From CAVQCT01 sp964520865 (lineage in GTDB: Bacteria > Zixibacteria > MSB-5A5 > GN15 > FEB-12), in the NCBI GenBank assembly GCA_964520865.1, contig CAZFOY010000023.1, positions 1-54,243 on the forward strand: a DNA stretch of 54,243 bases, in the 5' to 3' direction. The notes under the pieces were generated by a model. That model saw nothing but the letters and a program-made list of their open reading frames with translations. It had not been told where the DNA came from and made no database searches. The position numbers and the translations under genes were made by a program. Position 1 is the first letter of the stretch, and the number at the start of each line of letters is the position of its first letter. Shown one piece after another: positions 16,932 to 26,304 of the stretch.

Positions 16932-17633
16932 CTACTTTATTTCATTCCCCAGGGAGTCGGATACGAACACCTTGCGGAGGTATACATCCTGTTTCGGTTT
17001 GGAGATTTCATTCGGATTCATCGGATTCGGTCCGACCGGAACCGAACCGATTTTGTGCAGGGTATCGAATCCTTCCAGCAACTGACCGAATATTGTGTAC
17101 TTGCCGTCGAGACTCGCCGTTCCGCGGTTGCGCGCAAGGACGATAAAGAACTGGCTTGAGGCTGAGTTGGGGTCGCTGGCCCGCGCCATTGAGAGCGTCC
17201 CTTCCTGATGCGGCAGATTGCTGAACTCCGCTTTGAGGTTGTATCCCGCACCGCCCATACCGTTGCCTTTGGGATCTCCGCCCTGGATCATGAAGTTGTC
17301 GATAATCCGGTGGAAGATCGTCCCGTTGTAGAATCCGTCCCTGGTGCGCGCCAGGAACGAATCGACATGCGTCGGCGCAACATCGCGATACAGTTCGAAC
17401 GTCATGTTGCCGAAATCGGTCACCATGGTGACGAAAGGATCTTTCGGGTTGCGTATCGGGTAGTGCTTGGCGGCGAGTGAATCGGTCGGAGCTTCCTTCT
17501 GCATGTTCTCAGCAGCCTGCGCTTCGCCGTCGTTGGCCATCTTCTTGGCGTCAGCTTCCTTCTGCTTCGAGCAGCTGGCTGATGCAAAGACCAACAACGC
17601 CGCGACCATAATTGCCAAAATTGATTTTGTCAT
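16932..17633 (-). CDS. Cyclophilin-type peptidyl-prolyl isomerase, predicted lipoprotein
   Basis: 233 residues from the ATG at 17633 with AAGGAA 5 nt upstream. The N-terminus has a hydrophobic signal ending FASASC, probably a lipidated cysteine although the lipobox is not ideal. A charged linker rich in Lys, Glu and Ala follows, then a cyclophilin domain with FHRIIDNFMIQGGDP, SSQFFIV and LDGKYTIFGQ. Cyclophilins speed proline isomerisation during folding; here it probably acts in the periplasm. A longer start at 17696 lacks support. Confidence 0.92.
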   Translation of the reverse strand: MTKSILAIMVAALLVFASASCSKQKEADAKKMANDGEAQAAENMQKEAPTDSLAAKHYPIRNPKDPFVTMVTDFGNMTFELYRDVAPTHVDSFLARTRDGFYNGTIFHRIIDNFMIQGGDPKGNGMGGAGYNLKAEFSNLPHQEGTLSMARASDPNSASSQFFIVLARNRGTASLDGKYTIFGQLLEGFDTLHKIGSVPVGPNPMNPNEISKPKQDVYLRKVFVSDSLGNEIK

Positions 17634-17719
17634 GCTACTTCCTTGATAGACTGAAAGATGTTTGTATTTTCGGGTCGAATATATTCGTGACTTCACAAGG
17701 TGTCAAGATTGAAAAAGGG

Positions 17720-18697
17720 CTATCGCCGATAGTTGATTCCGTGATATCCATGCTTGAAGGCGGCATTTGTTGGCGCTGTGCCGGAGATCGGGGCAACCTT
17801 TCCAGTCGGCGTAATCACGGGGACAGCGTCAGTAAAATGGATTTCGTGTATAATCGTGTCCAGTACCGGAATTCCGTTAAGCAACTGGGTATCACCGTAG
17901 AAGAGCAGTCCCTGGTCCACATATCTGATGTATATCGGTGGAGAGGGTGGATCGTACTTAATAGTGTCCGGATCTCCGTAAATGGCCCGTACTGCCTGTA
18001 GAGTTGAACCGATTCCGATAGAGTCTTTGGTTTTGCCGGTGTAGACGGTGTTGACGATGACACTCAGAACTTCGGCGCTGTCCACGGCAGTACTGTCATG
18101 CTTGACATCAGGTAGAACGACAACTACACCGAGTGCTTGTTCATAATTCGCGTATACGATCCAACTCGCCGGGTCGGCATCTATACTGGCCGGTGTCCCA
18201 TTGTAATTCTTGACATCACGGTACTTGTCCGAGAGCAGAATATACTGCGCCTGGCCCCCCACACCCGGGATCAGGGTGTTAGCTCTGACATAAACTTGTT
18301 CGGAGTCGACGCCGGGTACCTTGGCCATTAAAATAGCATCACCCCGATTGCCATCAAAGGAGTATGAAAACGTGACGTGTCCTGTGCTATCGGTCTTGAG
18401 AGAATCTGCAAAAATGGTACCGTCACCCACAATTCTGCTGCATCGGACGGTGGCACCGGCGACCGGTTGGCCTTTGTCGTCATTAACGGTGAATGTGAGA
18501 GGCGGGGCGATGTTGGAAGTCCCCATCACCGCCTTATAGTAGGGCCCGTTATCAGCGAAGATCCCACCGACCGTCACCGGCGGTGGAACCACTATTCCTT
18601 TCTTCTTGCACCCGTATGCTCCCGTCAAAACAGCGGCAACCAGGAGCAGTCCGGCTATCAGTCTTGAGCCGTTTGTCTTTGTCTGCGATCTGTTGAT
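17720..18697 (-). CDS. Lipoprotein with an invasin-type Ig-like domain; apparent non-AUG (ATC) start
   Basis: 325 residues if translated from ATC at 18697. The frame encodes a full lipoprotein signal (RLIAGLLLVAAVLTGAYGC then KKK), but no ATG, GTG or TTG exists in frame before that hydrophobic stretch. GGAGGG at 18707-18712 lies 9 nt before the ATC. The only standard alternative is TTG at 18628, which would cut off the signal and has no ribosome site. After the lipid cysteine comes an Ig-like group 1 domain (LTFTVNDDKGQPVAGATVRC, DSTGHVTFSYSF). An uncharacterised C-terminal domain follows, with IGSTLQAVRAIYGDPD. It lies 19 nt after an outer-membrane barrel gene and is probably co-transcribed. 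Function unknown. Confidence 0.75.
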   Translation of the reverse strand: MNRSQTKTNGSRLIAGLLLVAAVLTGAYGCKKKGIVVPPPVTVGGIFADNGPYYKAVMGTSNIAPPLTFTVNDDKGQPVAGATVRCSRIVGDGTIFADSLKTDSTGHVTFSYSFDGNRGDAILMAKVPGVDSEQVYVRANTLIPGVGGQAQYILLSDKYRDVKNYNGTPASIDADPASWIVYANYEQALGVVVVLPDVKHDSTAVDSAEVLSVIVNTVYTGKTKDSIGIGSTLQAVRAIYGDPDTIKYDPPSPPIYIRYVDQGLLFYGDTQLLNGIPVLDTIIHEIHFTDAVPVITPTGKVAPISGTAPTNAAFKHGYHGINYRR

Positions 18698-18716
18698 GGC
18701 GCTTGACCCTCCGAGG

Positions 18717-19400
18717 CTAATACCTGAAGTAGTATTTCACGGCGCCGCCTATGTTAAGATAGCGGGGCCGCAGGTTGGAATGAAGGAATTGATATTCATT
18801 GACTGAGGAAATGGTCAAATAGCCCCGATCGGCGGGAGATGTCCAGATTTTGAGATCGGCCCCGAAATTGAGGCCAACGGCGAATACCAGATCTGTTTTT
18901 GTATCTATGTATCTCCCTGAGGACGCAATCAGACCGCCGTGAAATCCCACTCCCACGTAGGGGGCGACGACTGATTTGAAAGGATCCAGAAGAAAAGCAT
19001 TCACATTCAGATCGGCGTCGTACAGGTTGAATTTAGGGGTCTCTGGAGTGAACATGTTTATGTAAGTAGGAGTCACCCAGAAGGTGTCAGGCGTCTGTAC
19101 CTGCGTGTAGTGAAAGCCGAAATCGACGCCGAGACGGCCCCTAACCTGACCGTAGCTGATGCCGAACGAGTAGGTCGGATCATACACCGCATCGGCATTC
19201 AGATTGACTATCCTCCCATTCGGGTCTTCGAAAGTGAGAATGTCGATATGGTCATACTTTCCTACAGGCTGGGCATAGCCACTGTAGAACTGCATATAAT
19301 TGAAAGATCGAGAAACTCTGACGATGCCGAAAGAAGTCGAGGGCACTCCGAGTGCCAGCGTCAAGGCAATTGCTATCAACCACTTAATCTTTGTCTGCAT
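18717..19400 (-). CDS. Small outer-membrane beta-barrel protein, uncharacterised
   Basis: 227 residues, signal peptide (about 1-24, ending TSFG), then alternating beta-strand segments (GRLGVDFGFHYTQV, VVAPYVGVGFHGG, LVFAVGLNFGADL) and a C-terminal strand KYYFRY ending in an aromatic residue, as in barrel proteins. No family recognised. A good promoter (19441-19469) lies upstream, and the Ig-like lipoprotein follows. Confidence 0.75.
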   Translation of the reverse strand: MQTKIKWLIAIALTLALGVPSTSFGIVRVSRSFNYMQFYSGYAQPVGKYDHIDILTFEDPNGRIVNLNADAVYDPTYSFGISYGQVRGRLGVDFGFHYTQVQTPDTFWVTPTYINMFTPETPKFNLYDADLNVNAFLLDPFKSVVAPYVGVGFHGGLIASSGRYIDTKTDLVFAVGLNFGADLKIWTSPADRGYLTISSVNEYQFLHSNLRPRYLNIGGAVKYYFRY

Positions 19401-19440
19401 TTCCTCTCTCCCGTTCCCGGACGATTCGATCGACAGGCTC

Positions 19441-19469
19441 TAAATACCTTATTCCGAGCCTGTTGTCAA
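19441..19469 (-). promoter_or_regulatory. Sigma-70-type promoter of the barrel/lipoprotein pair
   Basis: Minus strand perfect TTGACA (19469-19464), 17-nt spacer, TATTTA (19446-19441), about 40 nt before the ATG at 19400. Confidence 0.65.
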
Positions 19470-19604
19470 TTGTAATGAGGCGACTGCCACGCCCTGTTTA
19501 CACCCGAATGGTCCGATTAGATTCATGTTATTGTTCTCGTATCCGGCTGAGATTTCCCGGCAAACTCTTCTTCCGGCCAAAACGTCCGATATATTGAAAA
19601 AGCC

Positions 19605-19632
19605 TTGACTGATGTGAATTTGTTAATAAATT
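19605..19632 (+). promoter_or_regulatory. Putative promoter of hbd-ackA
   Basis: TTGACT (19605-19610), 16-nt spacer, TAAATT (19627-19632). The -10 and spacer are covered by the inverted repeat at 19613-19636, which suggests repression by steric block. Confidence 0.45.
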
Positions 19633-19636
19633 CACA
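19613..19636 (+). promoter_or_regulatory. Palindromic operator upstream of hbd-ackA
   Basis: Perfect 9-bp inverted repeat TGTGAATTT/AAATTCACA with a 6-nt centre (GTTAAT), 24 nt before the hbd ATG. A related perfect palindrome lies in the leader of the aldehyde dehydrogenase gene at 36911-36926. The regulator is unknown. Confidence 0.55.
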
Positions 19637-19660
19637 AGGTACATTTGAAAGGACATTGTA

Positions 19661-20572
19661 ATGGCAGGCTCTAAAATAGTCATAATCGGCGCCGGTGTTA
19701 TGGGTCAAGGACTTGCGGAGGCTATTTCCCACGCAGGCCACGAGGTTACTCTCATAGATAAGACAACCAAGCTGGCGGAACGAGGTATTCAACGAATATC
19801 AGAATCGATCGATCGTGAGATCGAAAAGTGGGGTCTCACCCACTCAGACAAGAAGGCCATCATGGCCCGGATCTTTCCTTCATCGGATCTTTCCATCGCT
19901 GAAAGTGCGGAGATCGTGCTTGAAGCGATCCCGGAAGATCTGATGATGAAGCGCACGCTGTTCGAGCGGCTCGATCGCATTTGCGAAGCTGACGCACTCC
20001 TGATCACCAATACCGGCACGCTTTCAATTTCCGAGATTGCAGCCACGACCGATCGGCCGGGCAAGATCATCGGCATGCACTTTCTCAATCCGGTCACGAA
20101 AATTCCTCTGGTTGAGATCGTGAAAGGACTGCGGACAGATCAACAGACATTCGACAAGGCTGTCTATTTCGCGGAACTGCTCGACAAGAAGTGGATCACG
20201 GTCAACGAGTATCCCGGATACGTGACCACCCGAATTATCGTTCCGCTCCTTAACGAAGCAATGCACGTGTTGATGGAAGGGGTGGCGACAGCCGAGGATA
20301 TTGACACAGCCATGAAGCTCGGTTTTGGATTCAATGTCGGTCCGCTTACGCTCGCCGACATGATGGGACTCGATGTGGTCATGTCGTGGATGGACAACCT
20401 CCTCAAAGAGCTGTCGGAACATAAATACAATCCCTGTCCCCTGCTTCGCAAGCTGGTTCGGGCCGGACATCTCGGGGTCAAAACCGGAAGCGGCTTCTTC
20501 GAATACGATAAAGACGGCAATAAGATCGAAGCCAGCGGGATCAACAACGGTCTGGTTAATGCGGGGAATTGA
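19661..20572 (+). CDS. hbd: 3-hydroxyacyl-CoA (3-hydroxybutyryl-CoA) dehydrogenase
   Basis: 303 residues. N-terminal NAD-binding GAGVMGQG; catalytic His140 in GMHFLNPV with Glu152; C-terminal helical domain PLTLADMMGLDV and GHLGVKTGSGFFEY. It oxidises 3-hydroxyacyl-CoA to 3-oxoacyl-CoA, or runs in reverse in butyrate-type fermentation. The usual SNTS segment reads TNTGT (Gly119 at the usual Ser), and the usual Asn of PGFVVNR is Thr190 (PGYVTTR), so specificity may differ from classical Hbd. AAAGGA precedes the ATG. It sits 3 nt from ackA in the same operon. Confidence 0.92.
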   Translation: MAGSKIVIIGAGVMGQGLAEAISHAGHEVTLIDKTTKLAERGIQRISESIDREIEKWGLTHSDKKAIMARIFPSSDLSIAESAEIVLEAIPEDLMMKRTLFERLDRICEADALLITNTGTLSISEIAATTDRPGKIIGMHFLNPVTKIPLVEIVKGLRTDQQTFDKAVYFAELLDKKWITVNEYPGYVTTRIIVPLLNEAMHVLMEGVATAEDIDTAMKLGFGFNVGPLTLADMMGLDVVMSWMDNLLKELSEHKYNPCPLLRKLVRAGHLGVKTGSGFFEYDKDGNKIEASGINNGLVNAGN

Positions 20573-20575
20573 ATC

Positions 20576-21781
20576 ATGAAGATACTCGTCATCAATTGTG
20601 GATCATCGTCGGTCAAATACCAACTGATCGACACGGAAAAGGAACTGGCCCTCGCCAAAGGGATGGTATCGCGAATCGGCATGTCGGCATCAGTCCTCAC
20701 ACACAAGCCGTTCGACCGACCGGAAGTCAAAGTATCGGGAGAAATCCTCGATCATATCGTCGCAGTAGAGTACGTCGTCTCTATTCTTATGTCCGAGAAT
20801 CATGGCGTCATCAAAGATCGTTCCGAGATCGGCGCAATCGGTCACCGCGTTGTGCACGGCGGTGAGAAATTCACCGACTCGGTACTCATCACGCCCGAAC
20901 TGATGTCGGAACTTCGCAACCTGATCGAGCTTGCTCCCCTTCACAACCCGCACAATATCAGGGGCATAAACGCCTGTCAGCGTGCCCTACCGGGTATTCC
21001 GATGGTGGCGGTGTTCGACACGGCCTTCCACTACAAGCTTCCCCCTTACGCGTACATCTACGGCATCCCGTACGTAATGTACAAGCGCTACGGTATCCGT
21101 CGCTACGGCTTTCACGGCACCTCTCATAAGTACGTGAGCGAAAAAGCGGCCAACATGCTCGGTAAGCCGATCGATCAACTCAAAATCATCACCTGTCACC
21201 TCGGCAACGGAGCATCGGTAACGGCAATCGATAAGGGCGTCTCGGTCGATACGTCGATGGGATTCACGCCGCTCGAAGGGTTGATCATGGGAACCCGCTC
21301 GGGTGATCTCGATCCGGCGATCATCTTGCATGTGATGGCCCGCGAGGAGCTCACCCTGCACGAAGCGAACACGCTGCTGAACAAACACTCCGGCCTTGCC
21401 GGCATTTCCGGCGTGTCGTCAGACATGCGCGAGATAGTCGAATCGTCGAACGACGGACACTCGAACGCAAAGCTCGCGCTCGAAGCGTACTGCTACCGGT
21501 TGAAGAAGTACATCGCCGGCTACATTGGCGCGCTGGGCGGCCTGGATGCCCTCGTGTTCACCGCCGGGGTGGGTGAGAACTCACCGATCGTCCGTCAGAA
21601 ATCATGCGAGAAGCTGGACTTTTTCGGAATCAAGATCAACGAAGAGAAGAACAAGCAGGCGATCGGCAAGGAACTGGATATCTCGGCTGATGACGCCAGG
21701 ATTCGTACGTTGGTTGTTCCTACCAACGAGGAGCTGGTGATCGCACAAGATACGCAGCGAATCGTCGAAGCGATAGAATAG
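20576..21781 (+). CDS. ackA: Acetate kinase
   Basis: 401 residues with the family start NCGSSSVKYQL, FDTAFH, RYGFHGTSHKYV, the phosphate loop CHLGNGAS and FTAGVGENSPIVR. It interconverts acetate plus ATP with acetyl phosphate plus ADP, for substrate-level ATP or acetate assimilation. It is cotranscribed with hbd. No phosphotransacetylase gene is in the window. Confidence 0.97.
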   Translation: MKILVINCGSSSVKYQLIDTEKELALAKGMVSRIGMSASVLTHKPFDRPEVKVSGEILDHIVAVEYVVSILMSENHGVIKDRSEIGAIGHRVVHGGEKFTDSVLITPELMSELRNLIELAPLHNPHNIRGINACQRALPGIPMVAVFDTAFHYKLPPYAYIYGIPYVMYKRYGIRRYGFHGTSHKYVSEKAANMLGKPIDQLKIITCHLGNGASVTAIDKGVSVDTSMGFTPLEGLIMGTRSGDLDPAIILHVMAREELTLHEANTLLNKHSGLAGISGVSSDMREIVESSNDGHSNAKLALEAYCYRLKKYIAGYIGALGGLDALVFTAGVGENSPIVRQKSCEKLDFFGIKINEEKNKQAIGKELDISADDARIRTLVVPTNEELVIAQDTQRIVEAIE

Positions 21782-21825
21782 CCCAGCTGCGCTACAGACT
21801 TACATAACGAGGCGGGTTGACGAGG

Positions 21826-22215
21826 TCAGCTCGCCTTTGCTTCTTTCCTTCGGACGATCACGAAAGCAATCAGTGCGACGACAAAGAAAACGAGCAGGGC
21901 CCAGGCCATTCCTCCGAGCGTCTGAATGATTGTCCGATAGATTTCCAGCCCCCAATACTCCGGAGTCAAAACCGGTTTGACAGCGTCTTTGGTTGCCGGT
22001 TGAATAAATCGTTGAAGTTCCCAGATGCTGACTCCCGATGACACACCAACCACGAACAATGCGAAAGTCAGGAACTTGCGCCATGCGGTGGCCAGATCTT
22101 CACCGATGATCCGTCCGAAGATCTTGTCAATTGGTTTGCGAAAAAAGAAGATGACGAGAAAGGCGGTGACGACAGCTATCACCAGGGTAACGATCAGCAA
22201 CAGCAGAAATTCCAT
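21826..22215 (-). CDS. Small integral membrane protein, unknown
   Basis: 129 residues from ATG 22215, downstream of a GGAGGGAGAG ribosome site. Three hydrophobic segments (about 1-24, 43-60, 100-122) and a C-terminal VRRKEAKA tail. No family recognised. It is convergent with ackA and separated from icd by a terminator. A longer start at 22281 would add a polar N-terminus before the first helix and is less likely. Confidence 0.65.
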   Translation of the reverse strand: MEFLLLLIVTLVIAVVTAFLVIFFFRKPIDKIFGRIIGEDLATAWRKFLTFALFVVGVSSGVSIWELQRFIQPATKDAVKPVLTPEYWGLEIYRTIIQTLGGMAWALLVFFVVALIAFVIVRRKEAKAS

Positions 22216-22311
22216 ATTGAGACTCTCCCTCCGACCGAGCGTTATAGTTTGCAGAGCTTTCCGGCCTTTTGACCGCGACAAGCGAAATCAGCGTCCCGGG
22301 GTGCCGCCCGT

Positions 22312-22345
22312 CAATATAAAAAGGGAAGGCCTGACACCTTCCCTT
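22312..22345 (-). terminator. Terminator after icd (end of the TCA gene block)
   Basis: Perfect 9-bp stem AAGGGAAGG/CCTTCCCTT (22321-22329 with 22337-22345), 7-nt loop, followed on the minus strand by TTTTTATATT. Confidence 0.88.
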
Positions 22346-22378
22346 CACCTATAAGAAATCTAACTACCGAAACGACGA

Positions 22379-23626
<1,248 letters not shown>

Positions 23627-23641
23627 TTAAGCATGACTCCT

Positions 23642-24568
23642 TTAGTAGCCAAGAATCTTGAGGTGTTCCTTGTAAGTGGCGGCTGATTTCTGAAGAGCCG
23701 AAAGTTCGGCCTTGGTCAGTTTCAGCTCGAGAATCTTCTCCACACCACCGGCGCCGAGTACGATCGGCACGCCGATGTAGATATCTTTGATGCCATACTG
23801 GCCGGTCAGACGGGCGGATGCCGGCAGGACTTTCTTTTCATCGTTGAATATCGACTTGCACATATCGACACTTGCCGCCGCCGGAGCATAGTAAGCCGAT
23901 CCGGTCTTGAGCAGTTTCACGATCTCGCCGCCGCCTCCGGCAGTCCGCTCGGAAATGGCTTTGATGCGATCTTTCGGAATCAACTCGCCGATCGGCACGC
24001 CGCCGACGGTAGTGTATCTCGGAAGCGGAACCATGGTGTCACCGTGGCCGCCAAGCACCATCGCCTGGACGTCGGTCATGGCCACATTGAGTTCCATCGC
24101 GACAAACGTACGGAGTCTGGTGGAGTCCAGTACGCCGGCCTGGCCGAGCACCCGATTGGGCGGAAAACCGGTGATCTTCTGCATGTGGAAAGTCATCAGG
24201 TCGAGTGGATTGGACACGACTACCACCGTGCTCTTGGGTGCATACTTCTTGATGTTGTTGGCCGCGTTCGCGACGATTTCCGCGTTCTTGGTCAACAGGT
24301 CTTCGCGAGACATCCCCGGCTTGCGGGCGAGTCCTGCCGTCATGATAACGATATCGGCGCCTTTGATGTCCGAATACTTGTTCGTACCGGTGATCATCGC
24401 GTTGTAACCGCGGACCGGTCCGGCCTGACTGAGATCCAGAGCCTTACCCTGGGGCATTCCCTCAACGATATCGACCAGAGTGATATCGGCGAAATTCGCT
24501 TCGGCCAGATACATCGCAACGCTGGCCCCGACATTCCCTGCACCAATGACTGCTATCTTCTTGTTCAT
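23642..24568 (-). CDS. mdh: Malate dehydrogenase (lactate dehydrogenase-like type)
   Basis: 308 residues. GAGNVG nucleotide motif with Asp33 (NAD preference); substrate arginines in GLARKPGMSRED (R82, R88) typical of malate rather than lactate specificity; LDSTRLR (D148, R151) and catalytic His175 in GGHGDTMVP. It interconverts malate and oxaloacetate. GGGAGG sits just before the ATG. Flanked by the LarA-like gene and icd. Confidence 0.97.
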   Translation of the reverse strand: MNKKIAVIGAGNVGASVAMYLAEANFADITLVDIVEGMPQGKALDLSQAGPVRGYNAMITGTNKYSDIKGADIVIMTAGLARKPGMSREDLLTKNAEIVANAANNIKKYAPKSTVVVVSNPLDLMTFHMQKITGFPPNRVLGQAGVLDSTRLRTFVAMELNVAMTDVQAMVLGGHGDTMVPLPRYTTVGGVPIGELIPKDRIKAISERTAGGGGEIVKLLKTGSAYYAPAAASVDMCKSIFNDEKKVLPASARLTGQYGIKDIYIGVPIVLGAGGVEKILELKLTKAELSALQKSAATYKEHLKILGY

Positions 24569-24605
24569 GTTACCTCCCAGAAAGGGTATTTACATGTTAC
24601 GGTTG

Positions 24606-25820
24606 TTAGGTTCGTAATACCGTGTTACCGGCATCGTGTACTATTGCCAATCTATACTTCAGTTGCTTCTTGCTAATAAGCGAATCCAGATCGTCCAATG
24701 GTTCATAAAAGACCTTCCGCACCTGATCCGGCGAAAGCTCGCAGTGGATCGCCGGTGTGATGCGTTTGCGCATTTCATTCACCCGGGATAACTTGTGCGA
24801 ACCAAAATGGAGCTTCCCGTCGCCCGGTCGGTTGTCGGTCCGGTTCCAGCCGTTGGCCAGATCCCAGAAGTGCTGTGATCCGATCCCTTCGGCGCAGGCC
24901 GAAACGACCACCGCCGTCCCACCATCGATTACCGCCTGCTGGCAGTTCTCCAGACCCTTCTGAGCTTGATAAAGATTGCCGTCCAGCGGTGGAAGAACCT
25001 CGCACATGACAGTATCGTACTGCCTGCCGATAGTGTGACCGAAAATCTCGGCGGCACACTCCACCGCTCGTTCGAATGAGCTGCGAATATCTCCCGCGAA
25101 CAGTCCGGCGATATTCCTCTGTGCATCCATAACGATCTGGAAACTGAGACATTTCGTTGCGTCTACAAGACCAAGCATCTCGTCCAGATGTTCGGCGACC
25201 GGGTTGCCCGACAGTTTCATCGGAGCCGCTTCGAGCGAGTTGGCCAAATTGTGGTTTCGTTCAACCGTGCTGAAGTCGGTGAGTCCGGGAATCAGCGATT
25301 TGCGTCCTCCTGTGTAACCTGCGAAATAATGCGGCTCGACCGATCCGATCGCGCAGACACGTTCAGCCTCGAAATACGCCTTGTTGAGGTAGACCTCTCC
25401 CCCAAATTTATCCTTCCCAATTGGCTGCATTGAGGAGATATCCCTGCAATCGTGCGCCTGCACGCGTGTGGCAACTTTATCGTAAAACTTGCCGAAGATG
25501 TTCCTGAGATGTTGTTCAGTCGGCTGACCGTGGGTTCCGGTCGAAATAAGAAACCGGGCGCGGTCGAGGATCGTGCGGTCCCTGCGGTCGAGCCAGTCGA
25601 GAAGCTGCGATGTGGGAGTATTACGGTAACCGTCGTTTACGATAAATAGAAGGCTGGAGGCATTCAAAAACGAATCAGCGCCGGCTTTTTCAAGCTCGTC
25701 GCTGAAATCATCGAAGCCGATCGGAGTCTTTCCGACTGCCGGGGCAAATATATCAACCTCGACATCGTCCGGAATTTCGAGTTTTATCGAGTTCTTTCCG
25801 TAGGCCAACTCAACTTCCAT
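24606..25820 (-). CDS. LarA-like nickel-pincer-dependent racemase family protein
   Basis: 404 residues, DUF2088/LarA family. Histidine and lysine positions match those of Lactobacillus LarA that hold the nickel-pincer cofactor and substrate: His97 in STGTHGQPT, His164 in VEPHYFAGYTGGRKS with Lys174, and His190 in ERNHNLAN. LarA racemises lactate; homologues act on other 2-hydroxyacids, so the substrate here is open. It sits inside the TCA block between ndk and mdh. The larB, larC and larE genes for cofactor synthesis are not in the window. Confidence 0.85.
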   Translation of the reverse strand: MEVELAYGKNSIKLEIPDDVEVDIFAPAVGKTPIGFDDFSDELEKAGADSFLNASSLLFIVNDGYRNTPTSQLLDWLDRRDRTILDRARFLISTGTHGQPTEQHLRNIFGKFYDKVATRVQAHDCRDISSMQPIGKDKFGGEVYLNKAYFEAERVCAIGSVEPHYFAGYTGGRKSLIPGLTDFSTVERNHNLANSLEAAPMKLSGNPVAEHLDEMLGLVDATKCLSFQIVMDAQRNIAGLFAGDIRSSFERAVECAAEIFGHTIGRQYDTVMCEVLPPLDGNLYQAQKGLENCQQAVIDGGTAVVVSACAEGIGSQHFWDLANGWNRTDNRPGDGKLHFGSHKLSRVNEMRKRITPAIHCELSPDQVRKVFYEPLDDLDSLISKKQLKYRLAIVHDAGNTVLRT

Positions 25821-25888
25821 TTCGGTGCCTGACTCGTTACCTTACATAATCCGGGCTCGTCCTATGCAAGCCCGGAGAAATCACCTGC

Positions 25889-26284
25889 CTAAAAGAAAAA
25901 TCCGATTTCCTTGACGGCGTTGTCGTCGGAATCGGAAGCATGCACGGAGTTCTTTTCGATATCCCGGGCAATCTCGTACCTGATGGTTCCGCACGAAGCC
26001 TTGGCCGGATCGGTGGCGCCGATCAGCGTCCGAAGCTCGGTTACGGCGTTTTCTTTCTCCAGCACCATCGGGACAACCGGGCCGGACGTCATGAACTTCA
26101 CGAGCGAATCGAGGAACGGCTTGCCTTCGTGGACAGCGTAAAACTTCTTCGCCTGCTGTTCGTCCAGGCGGACCATTCTCATTTCAACGATTTTGAAGCG
26201 AGCCTTTTCCAATCGCGATACGATATGCCCGATCAAATTTCGTTCGGTCGCATCCGGTTTTACAATCAAGAGAGTCCTGCTCAA
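25889..26284 (-). CDS. ndk: Nucleoside diphosphate kinase
   Basis: 131 residues, with IVKPDATERN at the start and the phosphorylated His115 in NSVHASDSDDNA. It transfers phosphate between nucleoside tri- and diphosphates. About ten residues shorter than the E. coli protein at the C-terminus. It lies between korC and the larA-like gene, downstream of succinyl-CoA synthetase, which also makes NTP. Confidence 0.97.
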   Translation of the reverse strand: MSRTLLIVKPDATERNLIGHIVSRLEKARFKIVEMRMVRLDEQQAKKFYAVHEGKPFLDSLVKFMTSGPVVPMVLEKENAVTELRTLIGATDPAKASCGTIRYEIARDIEKNSVHASDSDDNAVKEIGFFF

Positions 26285-26304
26285 ATTAACTCCTGCACTC
26301 TTTT

